Assembly: GCA_013373015.1 (NCBI GenBank)
Contig: JABXIQ010000020.1
Location: 1 to 55,973 of the forward strand
Length of the DNA: 55,973 nt
DNA from: Kangiellaceae bacterium
Lineage (GTDB): Bacteria > Pseudomonadota > Gammaproteobacteria > Enterobacterales > Kangiellaceae
Reading direction: 5' to 3'
The notes beneath the pieces were generated by a model. The model had not been told where the DNA came from. It was given only the letters and a program-made list of their open reading frames with translations, and made no database searches. Made by a program: the position numbers and the translations under genes. The first letter of the stretch is position 1. Each line of letters begins with the position of its first letter. This document shows, one piece after another, positions 8,598-15,117 of the stretch.

Positions 8598-10547
8598 TCA
8601 AGGTCCTGCTCCGATAGACACAAGTGTAATAAATATAGACATTGAAAAAAGAAAATTAAGAGTAACTAAGATTAGGATCTGGACTTTGGAACTATCTCGA
8701 ATACTCCCGATAAGGGCAACGATATTAAGTAAACATCCAGCAATAGCAAGCCATCCTGCCGCTGTTACCGAATAAGGCAATGACATAGGAGCTGCTAACG
8801 GATGCTCTGTTATCCATTTGATGCTTGTGAAAATAGCATATGAGTAACTAGTTGTACTAAAAATTAAACCGATAAAGCTTATCCATTTGGTAACCATTGA
8901 AAGCCGGATAATACTGACCAATGTTATGCATAACAAAAGTATGGCTGAGAGAGCATTGATAATTAGTCCCCAAGGAAGCTTGCCATTTTGTATTAGATTA
9001 ATTTGTTGAAACATGGCATTTGTTATTCGGTATTTTGTAGTGACGATTATTGGTTTTTGCTGTGTAATGCAGTCTATATTGAGCTCTTCATAAGGAGAGA
9101 CTAAAAAAGTGAGTAAGAGATCTTTGGCGCAACTTCCAGAAAATAAAACGCTATGCCCTGTATTTGGAAACTCTACATACTGTGCATTGGGGTAATTGCT
9201 TGCAATCTGACGAGCCATAAATGGAGGTGTAACAGGATCAGTTTGCCCAACTCCAATAAGGACGGGAACATTAGACCTATGCTCTGCAACAGATTGATCG
9301 GGTTCAATTTTATATGCTGCTTTACAGTTTTCAGTTGTTTCATGAAAAACCAACCAATCTGAAAACTCAGGTTCTGAAGCATGATATATTGATTTCATTT
9401 TATCAGATAATGGGGCAGAGCCTCTGCAATTGGTTATAAACCTCATGCCTTGACCGATTTGTGTGTCCATGGGCCAAGCGACGGCTTGCACATAAGCGCG
9501 AAGAGCCAACTCATCTTTTTTTTCCAAAACCTCTATAAACAGAGGTAAATCCCTGTATAAGTCTTCATCATAAAGTAACTGGAAGGTGAACAAAGCAATT
9601 AATTTATCATCCAGAATGACTTTGCCATTTAGAAATTGTGATGGGTTAAGGCCTTGTAGGATGATAGGCTTTTCCTTAAAACTACGAATAGCTTCAATTA
9701 AACGCTTAGATAAGATACCGTGTCGCTCGGTACAACCTGCTGACTCACGGCACATTTGATCAATTGCTTGTAAAGATGTACGAAATCCGTATCCAACGGC
9801 GCCCCACCCCCCTGTTTTTATTGCTGCAGTTGGAGCTGGTGAATCTAAAACTATAGAACGAACACCTTCAGTATCTAAGCTAGCGGCAACTTGGGCTAAT
9901 TGCGCACCGTAAGAAGTGCCTATAAGATTCCATTTTTTGTATCCAAGAGCTATTCTCAAATCACGCAAATCAAGTGCGTTCTCCCAAGTAGAGTAAGAAT
10001 CTATGTTGATCCCTTTATTTCTTGATTCTTCTAGACATTGCTTAATTGTGCTTTGAAAAGCAAGCATACCATCAGGTGCTAGCGGGACTCCATATTGATA
10101 TGCGTCAGGTATGCCCCGACAAATATCCCCATCTGAAAATCCGATCCCTCTCTGATCGTGATAAATGACATCCCCGATTTGCCTTAAAGAATTTTCAGTA
10201 TTATCAGCTAAATATTTGGCTCGTGAAGCATCTAAGGAAGGGCCTCCTGGCCCCCCATCTAGGCGCAAAATGGCATTTGTTTTGTCACTAGTCTGTAAAG
10301 CTGGAAATTTCATCAGCTGTAAGGTTATGAGATTGCTGCCTGGATCTGAGCGTGTTTCAGGGACTTTAACTGAGCCACAGATCACATCATCCTTATTATG
10401 TATATTACTTATATCAAAAGGACAAGTGCCTTTAACAAAAACGGGCTTGAATTTTACCCACTTGGGATGAATTGGATTTGAAGATAAATTCTCTGCAAGG
10501 ACACCATTAAAAGATATTATTATAGTGAATAAAATTATAATTCTCAT
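8598..10547 (-). CDS. Exported alpha/beta hydrolase with C-terminal membrane helices (TAP-like)
   Basis: 649 residues. A signal peptide (IIILFTIIISFNGVLAE) is followed by an alpha/beta-hydrolase core with the oxyanion motif RLDGGPGGPS (about residues 94-103), the DQRGIGFSDG motif, the nucleophile elbow IGTSYGAQ (Ser of GxSxG), the acid Asp in GVGQTDPVTPP and the His in NTGHSVL. This is the tripeptidyl/prolyl aminopeptidase (TAP-like C-terminal domain) lineage. Unusually, about 130 extra residues at the C-terminus form about four hydrophobic helices, so the enzyme is probably anchored with its catalytic part outside the cytoplasm. It begins 2 nt after the TetR stop and is co-transcribed with it. 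Confidence 0.82.
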   Translation of the reverse strand: MRIIILFTIIISFNGVLAENLSSNPIHPKWVKFKPVFVKGTCPFDISNIHNKDDVICGSVKVPETRSDPGSNLITLQLMKFPALQTSDKTNAILRLDGGPGGPSLDASRAKYLADNTENSLRQIGDVIYHDQRGIGFSDGDICRGIPDAYQYGVPLAPDGMLAFQSTIKQCLEESRNKGINIDSYSTWENALDLRDLRIALGYKKWNLIGTSYGAQLAQVAASLDTEGVRSIVLDSPAPTAAIKTGGWGAVGYGFRTSLQAIDQMCRESAGCTERHGILSKRLIEAIRSFKEKPIILQGLNPSQFLNGKVILDDKLIALFTFQLLYDEDLYRDLPLFIEVLEKKDELALRAYVQAVAWPMDTQIGQGMRFITNCRGSAPLSDKMKSIYHASEPEFSDWLVFHETTENCKAAYKIEPDQSVAEHRSNVPVLIGVGQTDPVTPPFMARQIASNYPNAQYVEFPNTGHSVLFSGSCAKDLLLTFLVSPYEELNIDCITQQKPIIVTTKYRITNAMFQQINLIQNGKLPWGLIINALSAILLLCITLVSIIRLSMVTKWISFIGLIFSTTSYSYAIFTSIKWITEHPLAAPMSLPYSVTAAGWLAIAGCLLNIVALIGSIRDSSKVQILILVTLNFLFSMSIFITLVSIGAGP

Positions 10548-10549
10548 GC

Positions 10550-11149
10550 TTATTCTACTTTTATATATGACATTATCGACTTAGTTAGTTCCTTAACAAA
10601 AATTTTTTTATTAAATTTAAAAAAACGAGTGTCCTCAGAATAAATAATCTGCTCTCGGCAGCTAGAAACAATAAGGTGCATTGAAAATTTTGCCTTAGTA
10701 GTAGCATGCTTAGAGCCGTCTTGTTTTAATTTCTCTACCAATCTTTGTTCTACTTTGATGTAAATGTCTTTGAACTTGTTAAATAAAGCGGAATCTCTGC
10801 GATCACGTACTAAAGTGAGTGCGGTTTTAATGACCCCTTTGTTATTTGAAAAAAGCTCTATCAAGCTATGATTAAGGAGTTCAATTGTAGAATATAGGTT
10901 TGCATCAGAAGTTTGTTCTAAAAAGTAAGCGAGTCGTTCCACAGTGCGTTGGTGATAGCGTTCTAAAATAAGAGACAATAAATGTTCTTTATTTTGAACT
11001 CGGGAGTAGATTGCGCCTGTAGTAACTTTAGCAGTGCTTGCAATTTGTCTTACAGACAAATCATCGAAGCGATGTAATGTGAGTAATTCCTCAGTAGCAT
11101 CTAGGATTTTCTCAAGGGTTCTCTGACTTTTAGTTTGGATAGCTTTCAT
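10550..11149 (-). CDS. TetR/AcrR family transcriptional regulator
   Basis: 199 residues from ATG 11149. The N-terminal TetR helix-turn-helix is clear (KILDATEELLTLHRFDDLSVRQIA, then KVTTGAIYSRVQNKEHLL). The C-terminal ligand-binding domain is divergent, as usual. The open frame extends upstream to 11275, but those residues are low-complexity and the HTH starts normally from 11149. No Shine-Dalgarno precedes the start; the upstream bases are AT-only and include a 14-bp inverted repeat at 11159-11172. It sits 2 nt upstream of the hydrolase gene, so it probably regulates that gene and itself. Confidence 0.82.
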   Translation of the reverse strand: MKAIQTKSQRTLEKILDATEELLTLHRFDDLSVRQIASTAKVTTGAIYSRVQNKEHLLSLILERYHQRTVERLAYFLEQTSDANLYSTIELLNHSLIELFSNNKGVIKTALTLVRDRRDSALFNKFKDIYIKVEQRLVEKLKQDGSKHATTKAKFSMHLIVSSCREQIIYSEDTRFFKFNKKIFVKELTKSIMSYIKVE

Positions 11150-11158
11150 AAAAAAATA

Positions 11159-11172
11159 ATAACAGTTGTTAT
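11159..11172. promoter_or_regulatory. Candidate TetR operator
   Basis: Inverted repeat ATAACA-GT-TGTTAT, 9 nt upstream of the TetR gene start. Short palindromes in this position are typical autoregulatory operators of TetR proteins. This is inferred from position and symmetry only. Confidence 0.4.
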
Positions 11173-11299
11173 ATAAATAGTCAAGCAAGCCTCTTAATGT
11201 ATATATGTATATGATCCTTTTGTATAGGTACAATGGATTTCTAACACCTAATAATCGTCTTGTTGCTAATGTCATAAAGAAATTGTATGAAAATAAGTC

Positions 11300-11335
11300 G
11301 TGAACCTTTTACTTTATCTTTTCGTCTTTATAGTA
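11300..11335 (+). promoter_or_regulatory. ECF-type promoter, copy 2 (sigma factor autoregulation)
   Basis: GTGAAC, 18 nt, then GTCTTTATAGTA, identical in both blocks and in spacing to 8232-8267. It ends 23 nt before ATG 11359. The match argues that the sigma factor transcribes its own gene and that translation starts at 11359, because an earlier start at 11287 would lie upstream of the promoter. Confidence 0.65.
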
Positions 11336-11358
11336 ACTCACAAACTAAAGCGACACCT

Positions 11359-11892
11359 ATGAAGCAAGCTAAACAAGAGCTACTCGTTTTATCAGCACAA
11401 CAAGGAAACACGAAAGCCTTTAATGCGCTTGTAGAACATTATCATAGCGCTTTGGTGAAGTTTGCTTATCGAATTTGCGCTAACCAGCAATTAGCTCAAG
11501 ATGCTGTGCAAGAAGCCTGGCTCAAACTCAGTCAGCAGTTGCGCAAACTCAATGACCCTCGTGCTTTTAAGAGTTGGATTTATCGGGCCGTACGTTGGCG
11601 TTGTATTGATCTGATGCGTAGGCAAAATAATAACGAGCAAGAACTCACTGACTATCAGCAGCAATTTTCAGACTCAATGACTGAAACTCCTAGCGTTTCA
11701 GAAGGCAGTTTATTGCCCTACATCAATCAATTACCCGACGTTGAGAAACAAATCATTTATTTGTTTTATCTCAATGAAATATCAATCACAGAGATAGCCA
11801 TTATTTTAGAAATACCGATTGGTACTGTTAAGTCGAGACTCAATCGTGCTCGCAATCAGTTACGAAACATTATACCAAGAGATGAACTGTAA
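11359..11892 (+). CDS. ECF-type RNA polymerase sigma factor
   Basis: 177 residues from ATG 11359. Sigma-2 region at about 20-88 (QDAVQEAWLKL ... FKSWIYRAVRWRCIDLMRR) and sigma-4 region at about 120-172 with the helix-turn-helix ISITEIAIILEIPIGTVKSRL. There is no sigma-3 domain, so this is an extracytoplasmic-function-type sigma. The open frame continues up to 11287 but a duplicated promoter motif lies inside that extension. The start has no good Shine-Dalgarno, consistent with a short leader of about 18 nt. The partner is probably the two-helix membrane protein encoded 22 nt downstream; no zinc-binding anti-sigma domain is visible. Confidence 0.85.
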   Translation: MKQAKQELLVLSAQQGNTKAFNALVEHYHSALVKFAYRICANQQLAQDAVQEAWLKLSQQLRKLNDPRAFKSWIYRAVRWRCIDLMRRQNNNEQELTDYQQQFSDSMTETPSVSEGSLLPYINQLPDVEKQIIYLFYLNEISITEIAIILEIPIGTVKSRLNRARNQLRNIIPRDEL

Positions 11893-11914
11893 ACTCAGTT
11901 CTAGGAGAAACACT

Positions 11915-12277
11915 ATGAACATTGATGAAAGAATCAAAAAAGAACTTGAAATTGAAAATCAACAGCTAGATGAAATACTTGCCCATGACAGTGGTCTTTT
12001 CGGAATGCTGGGGAATGCATTTAAGGGTAGTCTTAAGCGCTGGGTGATACTGATTAACATTATTGTATTGATAGTAACTGCCGTTATGGTTTGGGCTGGC
12101 TATCATTTCTTTGTTGCAACCAACTTAGATGACCGCGTGTTTTGGGGAGTCACCTTAATTGTACTAGCTATGATGCAGATTTCTTTAAAAGAATGGTTGT
12201 TCAGCGAAATGCGCCGCAACTCCATGCTGCGCGAAATTAAACGCTTAGAACTAGCCATTGAACAACTAAAACAATAA
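11915..12277 (+). CDS. Small two-helix membrane protein (DUF6768-like), sigma factor partner
   Basis: 120 residues from ATG 11915, with AGGAGA 6 nt upstream. It has an N-terminal soluble part (1-40), two membrane helices (about 43-66 and 74-92) and a C-terminal coiled coil (97-119, EMRRNSMLREIKRLELAIEQL). The arrangement resembles DUF6768 proteins, which are encoded directly after sigma-70 family genes. It lies 22 nt after the sigma gene in the same direction. A role in tethering or inhibiting the sigma factor is inferred from position and topology; no known anti-sigma motif is present. Confidence 0.7.
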   Translation: MNIDERIKKELEIENQQLDEILAHDSGLFGMLGNAFKGSLKRWVILINIIVLIVTAVMVWAGYHFFVATNLDDRVFWGVTLIVLAMMQISLKEWLFSEMRRNSMLREIKRLELAIEQLKQ

Positions 12278-12306
12278 TAAGATTTATTTTATTACCATTT
12301 TGCAGT

Positions 12307-12339
12307 AAGGTCATAACATGAATTCATCGTTATGGCCTT
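12307..12339 (+). repeat. 11-bp hairpin immediately before a GTG start
   Basis: AAGGTCATAAC / GTTATGGCCTT (one G-T pair) around an 11-nt loop that itself contains the palindrome ATGAATTCAT. It ends 3 nt before GTG 12343. There is no T tract, so it is not a classic terminator for the upstream gene; in RNA it could sequester the start of the next gene. Confidence 0.5.
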
Positions 12340-12342
12340 GTT

Positions 12343-13080
12343 GTGTCTCAAATCCATAATTCCGTAAGCCCTGCGCCAACTTGGGCGCTTTTTTTGCGCA
12401 AGATCACCAATCATCTAACAATAGATTTTTTGGGAGGTCCTCGTTTATGGAAATTTTCTTGGGTTATCAACTTCCAGAAAGCAGGTACATTCTTCTTTCT
12501 TGGTTTTTTGATCTGGTATTATCAAAACACCTCAACAGCGGCTTGGGTTTATTTGGCCATGCACGGAAGTTATGGTCTGGTCTGGCTGATTAAAGATATG
12601 GCTTTTCCTGATCCCAATTGGCAAACCAAAATCACTATAGGTGGCGGCCTCGTGGCTTTCTTTGGCGTGCTCTTTTGGTATTGGGTTTTTGGTTGGTTAT
12701 TAATTTCTGGAACCGTACAACCCGATTACCCTTTACCAGAATACGCTTGGTATTGTTTGTGTATCTCGTTATGCATTATTGGCTCTGTAATTATGATTGC
12801 GGCTGATGCGCAAAAATATTTCACGCTGCGCATCCAAAAAGGCTTGATTACTGATGGAGTGCATAAGTATATTCGCCACCCTAATTATTTAGGTGAAATG
12901 ATGATTTACGGTAGTTTTGCCATGATGGTCTGGCACTGGCTGCCAGTGCTAGTGTTAGCTTATATTTGGCTTGGTGTTTTTGCAGTGAATATGACGCTTA
13001 AAGAAACTAGTATGTCTCGCTATCCCGAATGGGCTGCGTATAAAAAACGTAGTTGGTGGTTAATCCCTTATATTTTCTAA
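12343..13080 (+). CDS. Membrane methyltransferase, isoprenylcysteine carboxyl methyltransferase/DUF1295-like
   Basis: 245 residues. There are several hydrophobic helices and a C-terminal signature LITDGVHKYIRHPNYLGEMMIYGSF followed by E-T-S and YPEWAAYKKR, which is the SAM-binding region of the ICMT/PEMT/DUF1295 membrane-methyltransferase superfamily. The substrate is unknown; lipid or small-molecule methylation is the usual guess. Translation appears to start at GTG 12343, with no Shine-Dalgarno and a hairpin just upstream, so the exact start is uncertain. The gene lies 65 nt after the sigma partner and may be read through from it. Confidence 0.78.
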   Translation: MSQIHNSVSPAPTWALFLRKITNHLTIDFLGGPRLWKFSWVINFQKAGTFFFLGFLIWYYQNTSTAAWVYLAMHGSYGLVWLIKDMAFPDPNWQTKITIGGGLVAFFGVLFWYWVFGWLLISGTVQPDYPLPEYAWYCLCISLCIIGSVIMIAADAQKYFTLRIQKGLITDGVHKYIRHPNYLGEMMIYGSFAMMVWHWLPVLVLAYIWLGVFAVNMTLKETSMSRYPEWAAYKKRSWWLIPYIF

Positions 13081-13091
13081 CAGACAAAAAA

Positions 13092-13598
13092 ATGATTATT
13101 GCCCAAACACAGCGCCTGACCTTGCGTCATATGAACGATAGCGATGTAGAATTTATCTTCGATCTTTATAATCAACCCTCGTTCAAAGAAAACATTGGCG
13201 AACGTGGCATAGACACGTTAGAAGATGCTGCTAACGCTATTCGTCATAATCAACATCACTATACAAACTTAGGTTATTGGCTTTATACCATTGAACTTAA
13301 CCAAACGGGTGAACAAGTGGGTATCAATGGATTAGTCAAACGCGAACAACTTGAACACCCTGATATTGGATTTGCTTTTTTACCTCAGTTTTGGAGATTG
13401 GGTTACGCTCACGAATCATCATTAGCGATACTCGATCATGCGAAAAATCTATCTCTTAAGACAGTTTTAGCGATAACATCCCCTCAGAACCAAGCCTCAC
13501 AAGCGTTGATTCGTAAGCTTGGCTTTGAGTCACGAGGACAAACCCAACTCGATGAGAATGACACTGTAAATCTCTTTAGAATAGAGCTTACAACCTAA
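13092..13598 (+). CDS. GNAT family N-acetyltransferase (RimJ/RimL type)
   Basis: 168 residues from ATG 13092. It shows the acetyltransferase_3 pattern: QTQRLTLRHMNDSD at the N-terminus, GINGLVKRE and HPDIGFAFLPQFWRLGYAHES (acetyl-CoA binding region, about residues 94-114), then SPQNQASQALIRKLGF. Relatives acetylate ribosomal protein N-termini or small molecules; the substrate here cannot be read. The start is 11 nt after the stop of the membrane methyltransferase gene. An alternative start at 13053 would overlap that gene. Confidence 0.85.
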   Translation: MIIAQTQRLTLRHMNDSDVEFIFDLYNQPSFKENIGERGIDTLEDAANAIRHNQHHYTNLGYWLYTIELNQTGEQVGINGLVKREQLEHPDIGFAFLPQFWRLGYAHESSLAILDHAKNLSLKTVLAITSPQNQASQALIRKLGFESRGQTQLDENDTVNLFRIELTT

Positions 13599-13713
13599 CA
13601 CATTCAAAGCGGTTCGACACAACTGTTAACAATTTAACCAATTTTGTTGCTTTAATTTCCTGTTAACAGCACCATATTTATACTGTAATAATAGAGTATT
13701 AATAAAAAGGAGA

Positions 13714-14121
13714 ATGAAACCCTTGTCTCTACTACTCAACATTTTATGGCTATTGTTTGGCGGAATTTTCGTGTTTCTTGGCTATATCGCAGGAGGAATT
13801 GCCTTGTGCATGACCATTATTGGCATTCCTTGGGGCGTACAGCTTTTCAAGCTGGCGATTTTCTCAGTATTCCCATTCGGACAAGATACGCGAATGCGTG
13901 ATCAACAACCTATGGGTGGTGTCATCAATGTAGTGCTCAATATTATTTGGTTAATCTTTGGTGGTATATGGGTTGTACTTAACCACCTTTTCTGGGGACT
14001 GGTATTGTGCATTACAATTATTGGCATTCCATTTGGTGTCCAACACTTTAAGATGGTTAAACTCGCGCTATGGCCATTTGGTCGTATTATCGTCGATAAA
14101 CGCACTTTAGCTCCCGCTTAA
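13714..14121 (+). CDS. yccF: YccF domain inner membrane protein
   Basis: 135 residues with two copies of the YccF motif: ILWLLFGGIFVFLGY ... CMTIIGIPWGVQLFKLA and IIWLIFGGIWVVLNH ... CITIIGIPFGVQHFKMV. Each repeat gives a pair of membrane helices. Function is unknown. AAGGAG lies only 1 nt before ATG 13714, an unusually tight spacing; TTG 13723 (residue 4) would have 10 nt. A strong terminator follows at 14152. Confidence 0.88.
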   Translation: MKPLSLLLNILWLLFGGIFVFLGYIAGGIALCMTIIGIPWGVQLFKLAIFSVFPFGQDTRMRDQQPMGGVINVVLNIIWLIFGGIWVVLNHLFWGLVLCITIIGIPFGVQHFKMVKLALWPFGRIIVDKRTLAPA

Positions 14122-14151
14122 CTCTTTTTAACCATAAACCTATTGATAATC

Positions 14152-14177
14152 AAGCCAGCAACTCGCTGGCTTTTTTT
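14152..14177 (+). terminator. Rho-independent terminator of yccF
   Basis: Perfect stem AAGCCAGC / GCTGGCTT, 5-nt loop, seven T. Confidence 0.92.
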
Positions 14178-14268
14178 ATTCCCCAAATTTGTACAATTTT
14201 TCCATATTTTTGCCACATTCATTTGTTATTATTAAGCAATCAACAGACCATAACTTCAGGAATTTCCA

Positions 14269-14988
14269 ATGAGTCAAAAGAATGCTTTCATCTCTTCACC
14301 ATTAGCAGGCCTATTTATTGGGCTTGGACTTTTAGTTGCAGGTTATTTTCTCGCCAATGCAATTATTGATTTCAAGAAGTTGGATCGCACCGTTACCGCT
14401 AAAGGCTTAGCAGAGGTTGAAGTTAAAGCAGATACTGCTATTTTCCCTATTCGCTTTTCAACTGGCGATAATGACCTAAAAACCTTGCATAGCACTGTCG
14501 CACAACAAAGCGATCAAATTAAACATTTTCTTCTTGAGCAGGGTTTCAATGAATCAGAAATATCCAGCAATGCACCGACAATCTTCGACAAGCGAGCGCA
14601 ACAATATGGTGGTGATCAAACAGGCTTTCGTTTTACTGCAAATGCTACTATCAATGTTTACACAGAAAATGTTGATAAGGTTATTGTAGCGAAAAAGAAC
14701 CTGTTAGATTTAGCTGCTAAAGGCGTCGTTATATCTGGTGATGATTATCAAGCCAGAACCGAATTTATTTTTACTGGGTTAAATGATTTAAAACCTAAAA
14801 TGATTGAAGAAGCGACCAAGAATGCGCGCGCGGTTGCTGAGAAATTTGCTCAAGACTCCAACAGCAAATTAGGCAAGCTTCGCAGTGCAAGCCAAGGTCA
14901 GTTTTCTATAAGTGATCGTGATTCAAACACCCCACACATCAAGAAGGTACAAATAGTATCTACGCTAGAATATTATTTGGTAGATTAA
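14269..14988 (+). CDS. SIMPL (DUF541) domain protein, membrane-anchored
   Basis: 239 residues. One N-terminal hydrophobic helix (LAGLFIGLGLLVAGYFLANAII, about residues 11-32) acts as an anchor or uncleaved signal. The rest is a SIMPL domain: VTAKGLAEVEVKADTAIFPI, then LKPKMIEEATKNARAVAEKFA and a C-terminal beta strand. SIMPL proteins (such as YggE and BP26 relatives) form periplasmic oligomers; their exact function is open. AGGA precedes the ATG by 10 nt. It is a single gene between two terminators. Confidence 0.87.
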   Translation: MSQKNAFISSPLAGLFIGLGLLVAGYFLANAIIDFKKLDRTVTAKGLAEVEVKADTAIFPIRFSTGDNDLKTLHSTVAQQSDQIKHFLLEQGFNESEISSNAPTIFDKRAQQYGGDQTGFRFTANATINVYTENVDKVIVAKKNLLDLAAKGVVISGDDYQARTEFIFTGLNDLKPKMIEEATKNARAVAEKFAQDSNSKLGKLRSASQGQFSISDRDSNTPHIKKVQIVSTLEYYLVD

Positions 14989-14996
14989 ATTTTTTT

Positions 14997-15022
14997 GGCG
15001 CTTTCTTTAGCGCCTTTTTTTT
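14997..15022 (+). terminator. Rho-independent terminator of the SIMPL gene
   Basis: GGCGCT / AGCGCC stem, 6-nt loop, eight T, starting 9 nt after the stop codon. Confidence 0.9.
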
Positions 15023-15117
15023 GCCATATTTCAATTGAAATCTATCAGTATTAATCACGCTATTTACAGTTCCTTTTAGTGTAATGGTTCCATCTACCAT
15101 TAATGCTAGGAGCAACC

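Noticed and set aside
8590-8775. Small plus-strand open frame opposite the hydrolase 3' end
   Set aside because: No ribosome site, no recognisable product, and it lies antisense to the hydrolase membrane region.
11150-11275. N-terminal extension of the TetR protein
   Set aside because: The residues are low-complexity and lie upstream of a normal TetR N-terminus; the palindrome at 11159 falls within it.
11287-11358. N-terminal extension of the sigma factor
   Set aside because: The extension contains the ECF-type promoter motif and the family's normal start fits ATG 11359.
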